64,000 nucleotides of DNA. Source: Aedes albopictus. Lineage: Eukaryota > Arthropoda > Insecta > Diptera > Culicidae. A program made the translations under genes and the position numbers. The stretch covers positions 81,113,734-81,177,733 of the forward strand of contig NC_085136.1 of the NCBI RefSeq assembly GCF_035046485.1, written 5' to 3'. Below the pieces are notes generated by a model. That model saw nothing but the letters and a program-made list of their open reading frames with translations. It did not search any database and was not told the DNA's origin. Positions 23,016 to 32,805 of the stretch are shown here, piece by piece. Positions within the stretch are counted from its first letter, which is position 1, and the number at the start of each line of letters is the position of its first letter.

Positions 23016-24291
23016 GGGTAACTCTCGCTGAGACCGTCCCACTATTTACACCATGTCTTCAAAAATGTTTAAGGTGGCGATTTTCTGAAAGTCCTCCCCA
23101 AAAAAGTAAGGAAAATGCATTTGGTTAATCAAATTGGTGGACCCCCCGTTAGTTAGAGCCACAAGCATTTTGGAGAACCCCTCGATTTTGGTCAATTGTT
23201 GGCTCATTTAAACCGTTATAACTCGAAAGTTTCACCAGAAACCACTTAAAAACTATAGGTTGTTGGAAAGAGAAAAGATAGAGGTACTCTTTGGAGTTAT
23301 AAAAAGTTTGGTCGGCCATATTGATTTCGGCCGCCATCTTGAATTTATCTACCAAAACATTTTTTTCACCATGTTGGCAACCACCGATTTTCAAATTTCT
23401 TGCGTCAATCGAAAGCTGGGACATTTTTACACAACATATCCAAAATTTAGAGATGTATCTTTTTCCTATCAAAAGTTATCTGCACTTTTGTAAATCATGA
23501 CACGTTTTCTCCATACATTTCCATGCGCACCGGCAATGACACGCAACAGCATCAAAGTTGGCGCCTGCTTGTATACACAAACGCACCTGCAGCAAAATTA
23601 GGGCAAATCGGAGGTTCGTTCTCATTTTTAACTGTTTCTCAACGATGCGGGCATTGCTTTTTAAACTTTTTTGGTGTTTTAAAAAGCTGAAACTTTCAAC
23701 TTTTCATTAGTGGATTCAGATTTAGAATAAATGTTCGTAAACACTGTGAAATAACGCTGCATTTATGTAAACAATCGGCACCTGGCCCAGTGCGCAAAAG
23801 TGGCATGATTCACAAAAGTGCAGATAACTTTTGATAGAAAAAAGAAACATCTCTAAATTTTTGATATGTTGCGTAAAAATGTCCCCGCTTTCGATTAACG
23901 CAAAAATTTTGAAAATCGGTGGTTGCCAACATGGTGAAAAAACAGTTTTGGTATAAAAATCCAAGATGGCGGCCAAAATCAATATGGCTGACCCTACTTT
24001 TTATAACTGTAAATAGTAGCCCTATCTTCTCTCTTTTCAACAGCCTATAGTTTTTAGGTGGTTTCTGGTGAAACTTTCGAGTTATAACGGTTTAAATGAA
24101 CCAACAATTGACAAAAATCGAGGGGTTCACCAAAATGCTTGTGGCTCTAACTAACGGGGGGTCCACCAATTTGATTAACCAAATGCGTTTTCCTTGCTTT
24201 TTTGGGGAGGACTTTCAGAAAATCGCCACCTTCAACATTTTTGAAGACATGGTGTAAATAGTGGGACGGTCTCAGCGAGAGTTACCCACAG
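23012..24291. mobile_element. 1.27-kb foldback element with ACAG target repeat
   Basis: GGGTAACTCTCGCTGAGACC at 23016 is mirrored by GGTCTCAGCGAGAGTTACCC ending at 24287. The arms are about 490 bp and closely matched, for example CCCCCCGTTAGTTAGAGCCAC against its inverse near 24140. The central spacer is about 300 bp. ACAG flanks both ends (23012-23015 and 24288-24291). Paired frames on opposite strands (23149-23472 minus, 23722-24040 minus) are arm shadows. Confidence 0.85.
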
Positions 24292-25914
24292 GTATGTGTC
24301 AATAAGTTTCTTCAGTGGTTCATCCAGAACCACTTTCAGTAATTCGGCCTAAAATTTCTCTTGAGATATTAACAGATTCAGACAGCGTTTTCTTCAGGAT
24401 TTGCTCAAAATATTGCTCTTTGTAACAATGTTTCCACTGACTCTTAACTTTAACTTAAAATTCGATATTATGCGACAAAGGGTTTCCCAAGGAGTTTTTA
24501 CAACTCTTAAACTAAGAAGTTCTTTGAAAATTCCTCGGGATTTCTTAAGATCTTCCTCTAGACTCTAGAGATTCTTGCAAGTGTACTTCCTGAGATTTCA
24601 TAGGGATTGTTCCAAAGATTGCTTCAGAAGTTCCTGTTCGAATTTCTTTTTCAATTCCCTCAGAGATTACTTCAAAAAAATCCTCAGAGACTTCTTCAGA
24701 ATTGCAGGGCTTTGCTCAAAAAATTCCCCAAGGGAATCTTCAAAAGTTTTTCTGGAGCAATTTATTTACGAATTTCTTATAAAATTTGGTACACATTATG
24801 TCTGGAAGAAATCCTGCAGAAACATGAAAATCTTGTTGGATTTTTTAAAAGAACCACAGAAAATGATGTTTTGGAAGGAATATTTGAAAGAATACTTGGA
24901 AAACTTGCAGAACCTCATGCAAGTATTCATGGAAGAATTTCTTGAAAAATTCTTTGAAAAATGATAAGGAATAGAATAGTTTTTGCAAAAAAAAAAATAT
25001 ACTGAGAGAATCTTCATAAAAGTTGTTGAAGCATCAACGGAATAATTTCTGAAAGAACCCCTAAAGAAGGTTCTCTATAAATCCTAGGCAATCCTTGGGG
25101 AAATACCTGGAGAAACATCTGGAGAAAACTCTGGAGAAAGTTCCAGAAAAAAATGTTATGAACTTTGCAGAGGTGTTTCTACATAAAAGCCTGTGAGAAT
25201 CCCTGAATAGATGGAGTAATACCCTAAGGAACCACTGAAGTAATTCAAACAATAATTTATGATAAAGCTCCTTATGACTTATCTGAATTTCTAAAGGTAA
25301 ACCCTACAGGAATGTCTGAAAAAATCAACTGAAAAATGTCTGGAGAAATTTCCAGAAGAATTCTTGGAGAAATAAAAAAAACGGAGCAATTGCTTCAGAA
25401 GATCGATTTTCTGTAGCAAGTTTCATTAGAATACCTGATGGAATTCCAGTAGGGACTTCTGAATAAATTTCTGGAGAAACTTCTCGTGAAGAGTTTCAAG
25501 ATGAATCTTTTGATAAATTTCTTGAAAAAATCCTTAAGAAGACATAAAAAAATGTCCAGCAAGAATGCCTTTCATAGAAATAAATGGACAGCAATACATT
25601 CTAGAGGTATATTTGGTAGAATCTTAGGAGGAATTATTGCTGTAATTATTCTAGGACATCCTGCAAGAATCTTCTTCCTACGAAATCTTCGGAAATAAAT
25701 TCATAAACCTTGAAAGAATCCCTATAGGAATTTCTAACGGTGTCCTTAGTGAATCATGAATAAAATACTGAAGAAGCACATAAGGAATATATTCCGTTTT
25801 TTAAGAATTGTCGGGGGAATCTTTAGCAGAAATTTTGATGAACTTATAAAAATAATTCTTGCAAGAATGCCCCTTCTGCGATGATTACAGAAAAAAATCA
25901 TGTGAAAATATATG
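24292..25914. repeat. Type B minisatellite with an internal strand switch
   Basis: Pyrimidine-rich units (TTCTTCAGAA) run to about 24785, after which purine-rich units (GAAGAAATCCTGCAGAAA, TTCTGGAGAAA) take over. Spurious frames at 24575-24964 and 24607-24945 come from this tract. Confidence 0.65.
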
Positions 25915-26045
25915 AAGGAGATCCCCGGAGTTGATCTTGATTAGGCGCCATATTGCAGTCATTCTTATGGGAGCGTACCAATAAAGTAGGCGCTGAAATT
26001 TGGCATACTTTAGTAACCAGCTCTGATTTTACCACAAATCCTATA
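25815..26045. repeat. Dispersed about 230-bp segment, copy 1
   Basis: The order of blocks (TTTTGATGAACTTATAAAA, AAAAAAATCATGTGAAAA, CTTGATTAGGCGCCATATTG, GGCGCTGAAATTTGG, TTACCAGCTCTGATTTTA-like) is repeated at about 32288-32510 with strong divergence. Confidence 0.5.
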
Positions 26046-27437
26046 ATAAGATTTTTTTCTGAGCATTGCTTCAGAATTATCTTCAGGAGTTCTTTCAAAG
26101 ATTCCTTCAGAAAATTTTTCGGGGATTCTCAAAGAAAATATTGAGTGACTTCTTCAAAAACTCCACCAGAATCTTTGTCTGCGATTTGTGCAAACATTTT
26201 TAGGAGATTACGACAGAAACTCCTATACGGATTTTTTCAGCAATTATTCCAGAAATTTCTAAAGCATTTTTTCTTGGCATTACGTCTCACCTCCTCATAG
26301 GCATTCACCCAGAAGTTTATCCAGTTTTTGTTCAGAGAAATTCCTCCAGAATTTTTTTGAAATATTTTTCTTGGAGTTTTCAAAAGTATCTCAAGGAGTT
26401 CTTCAAAGGATATCTTGAGAAATTCTTCCTGGAATTTCTTGAAAATATCCTTTAGATATTAAATTCTTCAATATTTTTGTTCAGTTTGTGGAATAACTTC
26501 TGAAAAATCTAAAACGGAATATCTGGAATTCTGCAAGAATCTCAAAAGACATCCCAGGAATTTATTTCTAAAGAAATAGCGGAGCAATTTGAAAGATAAA
26601 AATTGTAGGATTTTCTGTAAAACCACTGGGGAAATTTCTCAAACAATTCATGGGAAATCCCTGGGCAGAATTTCCGAAGAATTTGTAAAAACATTTTTCA
26701 AAAAACTCCATGGATGAACATTTGAATAAATCCTTTGCTGGAACTCCTGAAGAAAAGTCCTAAAATTCTATAGTAGTCTCTGGAGATACAGACATATATT
26801 TCAGAAGAATATGTTAGCAGAATCTCTGCACAAGTCTTAGAAAGTATTTTTGAATGAATCTCTGAAGGAATATCTGAAGAAATTGAAGAAAACTCTTAAA
26901 CAAATCTCAGGAGGAATTTTCCTAAGAACTAATTCTAGAAGTAACTAAAGAAACTGCTTGAGAAACCCCTCGGAAAAAAAATATTGAGGAATTTATAGGA
27001 AACCTCCTGTAAAAATTCTTTAATAGAATTCTTGGAGGATTTTCTGGCAGTACTTCTGGAGAAATCTGTGAAAAAATAGAAACAGAGACAGAAACGCAAA
27101 GTTAAGTGCCAGCAATGATCACTAGAGAATACTTATGAGTTATTTCTAATGGAATTGCCGTAGAAAATCTTAAAAATATTATTGAATAAAATACCCCGAA
27201 AATCCGAAAAACGAAGGTGAAAATGTATTCTGCAAAGGGAGACCTGGTGAAATTTTATGAAAAAGGTTTGGTTGATATCATTTTTAAAAATACTCTAAAA
27301 ATCCTGCAAGAATTCCTAAAAGAATCTCTGGTGGTATCGCTGAAGGGCATCGTGAAGAAAATTTCGAAGAAGTACAAGGATAGGAATACGTTTTGAAAGA
27401 ATTCTCAAAGGAATCTATAAAGGAATTTTTTTCTTTT
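26046..27437. repeat. Type B minisatellite up to the Penelope insertion
   Basis: Pyrimidine-rich units to about 26450, then purine-rich units (GGAATATCTGAAGAAATT). The final AAGGAATTTTT at 27420-27430 recurs at 32286-32296 on the far side of the Penelope element and may be part of its target duplication. Confidence 0.6.
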
Positions 27438-27672
27438 CTTTACTATTACTTTAGAGCTTTTAGTAGAACTTGTTACTTCAGACTCTAGTTTAATTTAAAA
27501 ACACTTCACTAATACTTCACTTTTGCAAAAGAAAATAAAAAATGAATAACTCTTTTTAAAGAAAAACTAGAAAGGACGAGCAAATTCCTTTTAATTCTAC
27601 TACTGTGCTTATCTTCGGACAGATAGGCCTATTTCGTCTGTGACTTACAGACTTCTTCAGTGTCGACTGAAG
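27438..27672 (-). repeat. Penelope terminal repeat, inverted copy
   Basis: It is the reverse complement of the repeats at 29193-29400 and 32041-32288. It extends further into CTTTACTATTACTTTAGAGC than the right-hand repeat, which stops at GAGTCTGAAG. A hammerhead-like motif lies within it at 27615-27666 on the minus strand. Confidence 0.85.
27615..27666 (-). ncRNA. Hammerhead-ribozyme-like motif (inverted copy)
   Basis: Minus strand in order: stem I 5' strand TCGACA, core CTGAAGA, one extra A, stem II GTCTGT-AAGTC-ACAGAC, core GAAA, palindromic stem III ATAGGCCTAT (its first A also ends the GAAA core), cleavage-site C, stem I 3' strand TGTCCGA. Stem I pairs six bases with one bulged C. The core matches the hammerhead consensus CUGANGA...GAAA...UH except for one unpaired A before stem II. 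Hammerheads with minimal stem III are described from Penelope-like elements. Self-cleavage is inferred, not shown. Confidence 0.6.
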
Positions 27673-27919
27673 AAAACCTCGCATTCGTTGTGGTATTTAT
27701 ACTAGGAGTGTATGTGTAGGTAAGTGTGTGGGTAAAAGTGTAGGTATAAAAATGTAGGTACAAAATTGTAGGTACAGATTTGTAAAAAAGGGGGTGTATC
27801 TACCTGTTAGAAAACAGGGTGTCAATAAGATACCTAAAGCTAGGAAAATTCCTACCGATTTGGTAGGTAGTCAATTGGTGTTTGTTGTGTTATTTTTTTC
27901 CTGCCGATTTGGTAGGTAG

Positions 27920-29192
27920 TCAATTTGTGTTTTGTGTATTGTGTAATGTTTTGTGTGTGTTAGGTAAAAATTTAAACAGCCACGTGTACCCATTGCCCTG
28001 ATCCTTGTTAAGTAGTTTTTTATTGTTTTGTTTGTAAATTTCTAAACTTTCTGCAACATCAAGTTTCCATGGGTTTGTAATGTGTCGTAAGAGTTTAATA
28101 TTTGAAGTATTCAAAAAATGTCCTTCATTGTAAATATGTTCAGCAACTTTAGATTTAAAATGATGAATGAGTCCCTTGTCTGTGTCTTTGTGTGCTTTTG
28201 ATACTTCCGTTATGTGTTCTTTGAATCGTGTGTTGAGTATGCGTTTTGTTTGTCCTATGTATATTTTGTCACAGTGATTACATGTTACTTTGTAAACACC
28301 AGATTTTGTTAAGTTGTCCAACGGGTCTTTCGTAGATCCTAAGAGAGTTTGAAGTTGGTTAGCTTTGCTTGTGAAAACTAATTCAAAACCAAACTTTCTG
28401 AGAATTGGTCGGAGTTTTTTGGTGTCATTGTTGTAGTTCACAGTTATCCGTTTAAGTGTAGGTTCTGTCCGTGTCAGTGTAGTCAAAGAACGTCTGTATT
28501 GTTGTTGTGTCTTTTTGTTGATGATCTGTTGTATTGTTTGTTTTGTGTAACCGTTCAACTGTGCTGTTTCGAAAATGTAATTAAGTTCTTTCGTTTTTCC
28601 TGTTTCACTAAGTGGAAGTGTCTGCATTCGGTGTATCATGTGATTGAAGGATGCAATTTTGTGTTGATGTGAGTGATTTGATGAATTTGGAATAGTGCGT
28701 TGAGTGTGTGTCGGTTTTCTGTAAATTTCGAAGGAAAGTGTTGATTCTTGTTTTACGATGAGTATGTCCAAAAATGGTAGTTGGTTGTTCTGTTCAATTT
28801 CACAAGTGAAATCGATGTTTTTGTGTGCATTATTGATATTGTTCAAGATTTCAGATAAAAGATGTTTCTTAACAATGCTAAACACGTCGTCAACGTATCT
28901 CCACCAGACTTCAGGAAGCTGTTAGATGTTTTCTAAGCGTTTTTCCAAATTTGCCATAAAAATTTCACTTAAAAATGGAGAAAGTGGATTGCCCATGGGG
29001 GCACCATTAAGTTGTTTGTAGGTTTCATTTCAGAACGAAAAATAATTTTCTTCCATACAAAGTTTGGTTAATTTGATGTATGTACGAACTTTCTTAATCC
29101 AATCTGAATCTGAATCTTCATATTGGTTCAGAAGCCAATCTTCTAGTAGGTTAATGGCCTCTTTAACTGGAATGCTTGGAAATAGTGATTTA
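27920..29192 (-). pseudogene. Penelope RT/GIY-YIG fragment, inverted copy
   Basis: On the minus strand it starts in RT motif A, after the sequence for FDVK, and runs through GAPMGNPLSP (motif B) and WWRYVDD (motif C) to the GIY-YIG endonuclease. The last 321 codons (28885 to 27920) are open. Two stops break the frame upstream of them. TAA at 28922-28924 replaces an N-K pair seen in the plus copy. TGA at 29030-29032 sits at exactly the same codon as the TGA in the plus copy. Endonuclease signatures GVYKVTC..C and YIGQTKR are intact. The protein would have reverse-transcribed element RNA and nicked target DNA. It is dead as read: no 5' part of the RT and no start. Confidence 0.9.
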
Positions 29193-29399
29193 GTAAGTCA
29201 CAGACGAAATAGGCCTATCTGTCCGAAGATAAGCACAGTAGAATTAAAAGGAATTTGCTCGTCCTTTCTAGTTTTTCTTTAAAAAGAGTTATTAATTTTT
29301 TATTTTCTTTTGCAAAAGTGAAGTATTAGTGAAGTGTTTTTAAATTAAACTAGAGTCTGAAGTAACAAGTTCTACTAAAAGCTCTAAAGTAATAGTAAA
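29193..29399 (+). repeat. Penelope internal terminal repeat, 5'-truncated
   Basis: Positions 29193-29362 repeat 32117-32288 directly. This copy starts at GTAAGTCACAGAC, inside stem II of the ribozyme motif, so CTGAAGA and one side of stem II are missing. It continues through CTAGAGTCTGAAG into the 5' leader that ends at the start codon region at 29406. Confidence 0.85.
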
Positions 29400-29759
29400 G
29401 TGAAGATGGCAACCAAGCCAAAGTCAGAGCCGAATAAGTTCATCGAGTTGAAGAAGACCATCGCAGGATTACACAAGGATATCGCGTTTCTCAAGAAGTG
29501 TATAAAGTACAGGCTTACTCCCGTAAGTCACAAGGTAAAAGTTAAAACAGCCACAAACCCCAACATAGTAAAGACACTTGAACAAACACTAATCAAAGAA
29601 AGCATCAAAAAACTACACAGCAAGATCAACATGAAAACTTTGGAATGTTATTCTCTCCATTTAAAGTTAGCGAAAGATTATCCTGAATCTTTCCCTAATT
29701 TTCTAACAAAAGTAAAAGTTGCAGAATTTTGTGAATCAGAAAGAAAAGGAAATTACTAG
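29400..29759 (+). pseudogene. Penelope protein N-terminal segment, frame-shifted from the RT
   Basis: Frame of about 120 codons beginning with MATKPKSEPNKF (ATG at 29406; the frame is open slightly upstream). It is basic and lysine-rich with a likely helical region, as expected of the poorly conserved N-terminal part of Penelope proteins. It ends at a TAG at 29757-29759. Reading continues in another frame (DKKLKALKMQNPKF from 29759), so a one-base frameshift near 29757 separates it from the RT. A TAA at about 29821 interrupts that second frame as well. In intact family members this is one continuous ORF; that statement is from family knowledge. Confidence 0.7.
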
Positions 29760-30727
29760 ATAAAAAACTTAAAGCATTAAAGATGCAAAATCCGAAGTTT
29801 ACATGTTCTTCTACACAACCATAAAACACAACACAAGAACTAACTGGGTTAGTGGTCAATCGCTCTTCCGAACAGTTTACGGAAGAACAGTTGACCCTTC
29901 TCAACAAAGGTCTTAACTACGCAGTACACTCTAAACCAGATTCAACACAAACCATAATCGACATTGAAACAGCTATCAACACGAACAATTTACAGACACC
30001 ACAGATTCAAGAAATCAGAACACAAACAGCTAACACTATTCAAAACACACAACAAAACAAATTGAACAAAGCACACCTGAAAGAACAACGAATAATCAAA
30101 GAACTTAACCAGAAACCAGTTTTCTATCTGAAAGCTGACAAAGGAAACAAAACAGTAATCATGAACAAAGAGGACTATGATGAAATAATGAATAACAAGA
30201 TTCAAAATGGACCTTACCGAAAACAACGTACTGATCCTCTTCCAGGATTAGTAAGACGTGTTGACAAAACTCTCAAAGAGTCTACACCAGTTTTAGGAAG
30301 CGTCATTAAAAGCCTGAAAGAATCTAACCCTTCATTGCCAAGAATAAAAGGACTTCCCAAAGTTCATAAACCTGGAAATGAAATGCGTGAGATTGTTTCA
30401 GCCATTGGTTCACCTACACACAAAATTACCAAATATTTAGTACAAGAATTCCAAAACATGCCTAAAAAATTTCACAGTAGATCTGTCAAGAATTCCGAAC
30501 AATTCACAAAACTAGTACAGAATTTATCCGTTAACGACGATGAAATTTTAGTTTCATTCGACGTTAAATCACTATTTCCAAGCATTCCAGTTAAAGAGGC
30601 CATTAACCTACTAGAAGATTGGCTTCTGAACCAATATGAAGATTCAGATTCAGATTGGATTAAGAAAGCTCGTACATACATCAAATTAACCAAACTTTGT
30701 ATGGAAGAAAATTATTTTTCGTTCTGA
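29759..30727 (+). pseudogene. Penelope reverse transcriptase, N-terminal part
   Basis: The longest open part (29852-30727, 291 codons) carries, in order, LKADKGNKTVIM (residues about 93-104), IKGLPKVHKPGNEMREIVS (about 165-183), GSPTHKITKYL, and RT motif A FDVKSLFPSIP (about 236-246). These are the Penelope/telomerase-type RT blocks. It ends with TGA at 30725-30727 inside the sequence YFSF-stop-NETYKQ; the frame continues without shift into 30761-31837. The stop therefore splits fingers/palm from motifs B and C. The same stop is in the inverted copy, so it predates the separation of the two copies, or both came from one RNA. Confidence 0.9.
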
Positions 30728-31837
30728 AATGAAACCTACAAACAACTTAATGGTGCCCCCATGGGCAATCCACTTTCTCCATTTTTAAGTGAAATTTTTA
30801 TGGCAAATTTAGAAAAACGCTTAGAAAACAACAAACAGCTTCCTGAAGTCTGGTGGAGATACGTTGACGACGTGTTTAGCATTGTTAAGAAACATCTTTT
30901 ACCTGAAATCTTGAACAATATCAATAATGCACACAAAAACATCGAATTCACTTGTGAAATTGAACAGAACAACCAACTACCATTTTTGGACATACTCATC
31001 GTAAAACAAGAATCAACACTTTCCTTCGAAATTTACAGAAAACCGACACACACTCAACGCACTATTCCAAATTCATCAAATCACTCACATCAACACAAAA
31101 TTGCATCCTTCAATCACATGATACACCGAATGCAGACACTTCCACTTAGTGAAACAGGAAAAACGAAAGAACTTAATTACATTTTCGAAACAGCACAGTT
31201 GAACGGTTACACAAAACAAACAATACAACAGATCATCAACAAAAAGACACAACAACAATACAGACGTTCTTTGACTACACTGACACGGACAGAACCTACA
31301 CTTAAACGGATAACTGTGAACTACAACAATGACACCAAAAAACTCCGACCAATTCTCAGAAAGTTTGGTTTTGAATTAGTTTTCACAAGCAAAGCTAACC
31401 AACTTCAAACTCTCTTAGGATCTACGAAAGACCCGTTGGACAACTTAACAAAATCTGGTGTTTACAAAGTAACATGTAATCACTGTGACAAAATATACAT
31501 AGGACAAACAAAACGCACACTCAACACACGATTCAAAGAACACATAACGGAAGTATCAAAAGCACACAAAGACACAGACAAGGGACTCATTCATCATTTT
31601 AAATCTAAAGTTGCTGAACATATTTACAATGAAGGACATTTTTTGAATACTTCAAATATTAAACTCTTACGACACATTACAAACCCATGGAAACTTGATG
31701 TTGCAGAAAGTTTAGAAATTTACAAACAAAACAATAAAAAACTACTTAACAAGGATCAGGGCAATGGGTACACGTGGCTGTTTAAATTTTTACCTAACAC
31801 ACACAAAACATTACACAATACACAAAACACAAATTGA
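30728..31837 (+). pseudogene. Penelope RT motifs B-C, linker and GIY-YIG endonuclease
   Basis: The 358-codon open part begins at MGNPLSPFLSEIFM (motif B). Motif C is RYVDDVF with the catalytic aspartates at residues 36-37 of this part. A linker and thumb region follow. The endonuclease starts with GVYKVTCNHCDKIYIG (residues 233-248), the GIY-YIG pair with the CxxC between them that is usual in Penelope. After it come RFKEH, the SKVAEHIYNEGH histidines and LDVAESLEIYKQ with the conserved glutamate, then the C-terminus at residue 358. All catalytic landmarks are present, so only the upstream stop and frameshift disable it. It differs from the inverted copy by very few residues (for example P/S, E/D, T/I). 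Confidence 0.95.
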
Positions 31838-32099
31838 CTACCTACCAAATCGGCAGGAAAAAAATAACACAACAAACACCAATTGACTACCTACCAAATC
31901 GGTAGGAATTTTCCTAGCTTTAGGTATCTTATTGACACCCTGTTTTCTAACAGGTAGATACACCCCTTTTTTACAAATCTGTACCTACAATTTTGTACCT
32001 ACATTTTTATACCTACACTTTTACCCACACACTTACCTACACATACACTCCTAGTATAAATACCACAACGAATGCGAGGTTTTCTTCAGTCGAGCACTT
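31838..32099 (+). promoter_or_regulatory. Penelope 3' noncoding region
   Basis: Follows the endonuclease stop. It contains two copies of ACCTACCAAATCGG-type sequence (near 31841 and 31890) and a run of TACCTACA(C) steps (31980-32040). The same region is present inverted at 27673-27919. No ORF. Confidence 0.5.
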
Positions 32100-32288
32100 G
32101 ACACTGAAGAAGTCTGTAAGTCACAGACGAAATAGGCCTATCTGTCCGAAGATAAGCACAGTAGTAGAATTAAAAGGAATTTGCTCGTCCTTTCTAGTTT
32201 TTCTTTAAAAAGAGTTATTCATTTTTTATTTTCTTTTGCAAAAGTGAAGTATTAGTGAAGTGTTTTTAAATTAAACTAGAGTCTGAAG
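32041..32288 (+). repeat. Penelope right terminal repeat
   Basis: Direct repeat of the internal copy over 32117-32288 and inverted repeat of the left end. Compared with the left copy it carries an 8-bp insertion just 5' of the ribozyme core (CAGTCGAGCACTTGACACTG versus CAGTCGACACTG) and a TAG duplication near 32161. It stops at GAGTCTGAAG. Confidence 0.85.
32100..32146 (+). ncRNA. Hammerhead-ribozyme-like motif (right repeat)
   Basis: Stem I 5' strand GACA (32100-32103), CTGAAGA (32104-32110), one A, stem II GTCTGT/ACAGAC (32112-32117 / 32123-32128) with loop AAGTC, GAAA (32129-32132), stem III palindrome ATAGGCCTAT (32132-32141), predicted cleavage after C32142, stem I 3' strand TGTC (32143-32146). 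Stem III can form only about three pairs in cis with a GGCC loop, or ten pairs in a dimer. Confidence 0.6.
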
Positions 32289-32604
32289 GAATTTTTACTG
32301 AACTCATAAAAGGAATTTCTGCAAAAATGGAACTTCCACGATAATTAGAGAAAAAATCGTGAAAACTAATAATTGGTTTTCATGAAGGTGTTTCTCAGGA
32401 ATAATGCTTAATTAGGCACAACATTGAAGTCATTTCCACGGAGGCTTGTCAGTATGATGACGCTGAAATTTGGGAACCTTGAGTTACCAGCTCTAATATA
32501 ATCATGACATTACTGGACGGGAGTTACTGGACAGAGGCTAGTGATCTCATTGGGATCTGAATTACGCAATACCTTTCCGTGCCACATTTATTTGTGAGAA
32601 ATAC
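32289..32604. repeat. Dispersed about 230-bp segment, copy 2, and flank
   Basis: 32288-32510 is collinear with 25815-26045, diverged. After it, a short unassigned stretch leads to the SINE. Confidence 0.45.
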
Positions 32605-32805
32605 TCCTCCTCTCTTCATCTTCTTAGCGTAACGTCCTCACTGGGACAAAGCCTGCTTCTCAGCTTAGTGTTCAATGAGCGCTTCCACAGTTTTTAACTG
32701 AGAGCTTCCTCTGCCAATGGCCATTTTACATGTGTATATCGCGTGGCAGGCACGAAGATACTCTATGCCCAAGGAAGTCAAGTAAATTTCCTTTTTCCAA
32801 TTTCT
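32605..32805 (-). mobile_element. Feilai-like SINE fragment, minus strand
   Basis: Matches the SINE bodies at 6552 and 8557 over CTCTTCATCTTCTT (tail), ACGTCCTCACTGGGACAAAG, AGTGTTCAATGAGCGCTTCCACAG and GGCAGGCACGAAGATACTCTATG. The tRNA head is not recognisable. Confidence 0.6.

Larger units (their letters stand above)
27438..32288. mobile_element. Penelope-like retroelement: inverted partial copy joined to a near-complete copy
   Basis: A minus-strand, 5'-truncated copy (27438-29192) abuts a plus-strand copy (29193-32288). The inverted copy holds RT motif A onward, the GIY-YIG domain and the terminal repeat; the plus copy holds a partial terminal repeat, the ORF and a second terminal repeat. 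The copies are almost identical where they overlap. Penelope elements are known for pseudo-LTRs with inverted or tandem partial copies, a single RT plus GIY-YIG protein and variable target duplications. AAGGAATTTTT (27420-27430) and AAGGAATTTTT (32286-32296) may be the duplication, but the flanking minisatellite contains similar words. Both copies have disrupted reading frames. Confidence 0.92.

Noticed and set aside
23149..24040. Apparently duplicated gene on opposite strands
   Set aside because: The two frames are the arms of one foldback element read from each side.
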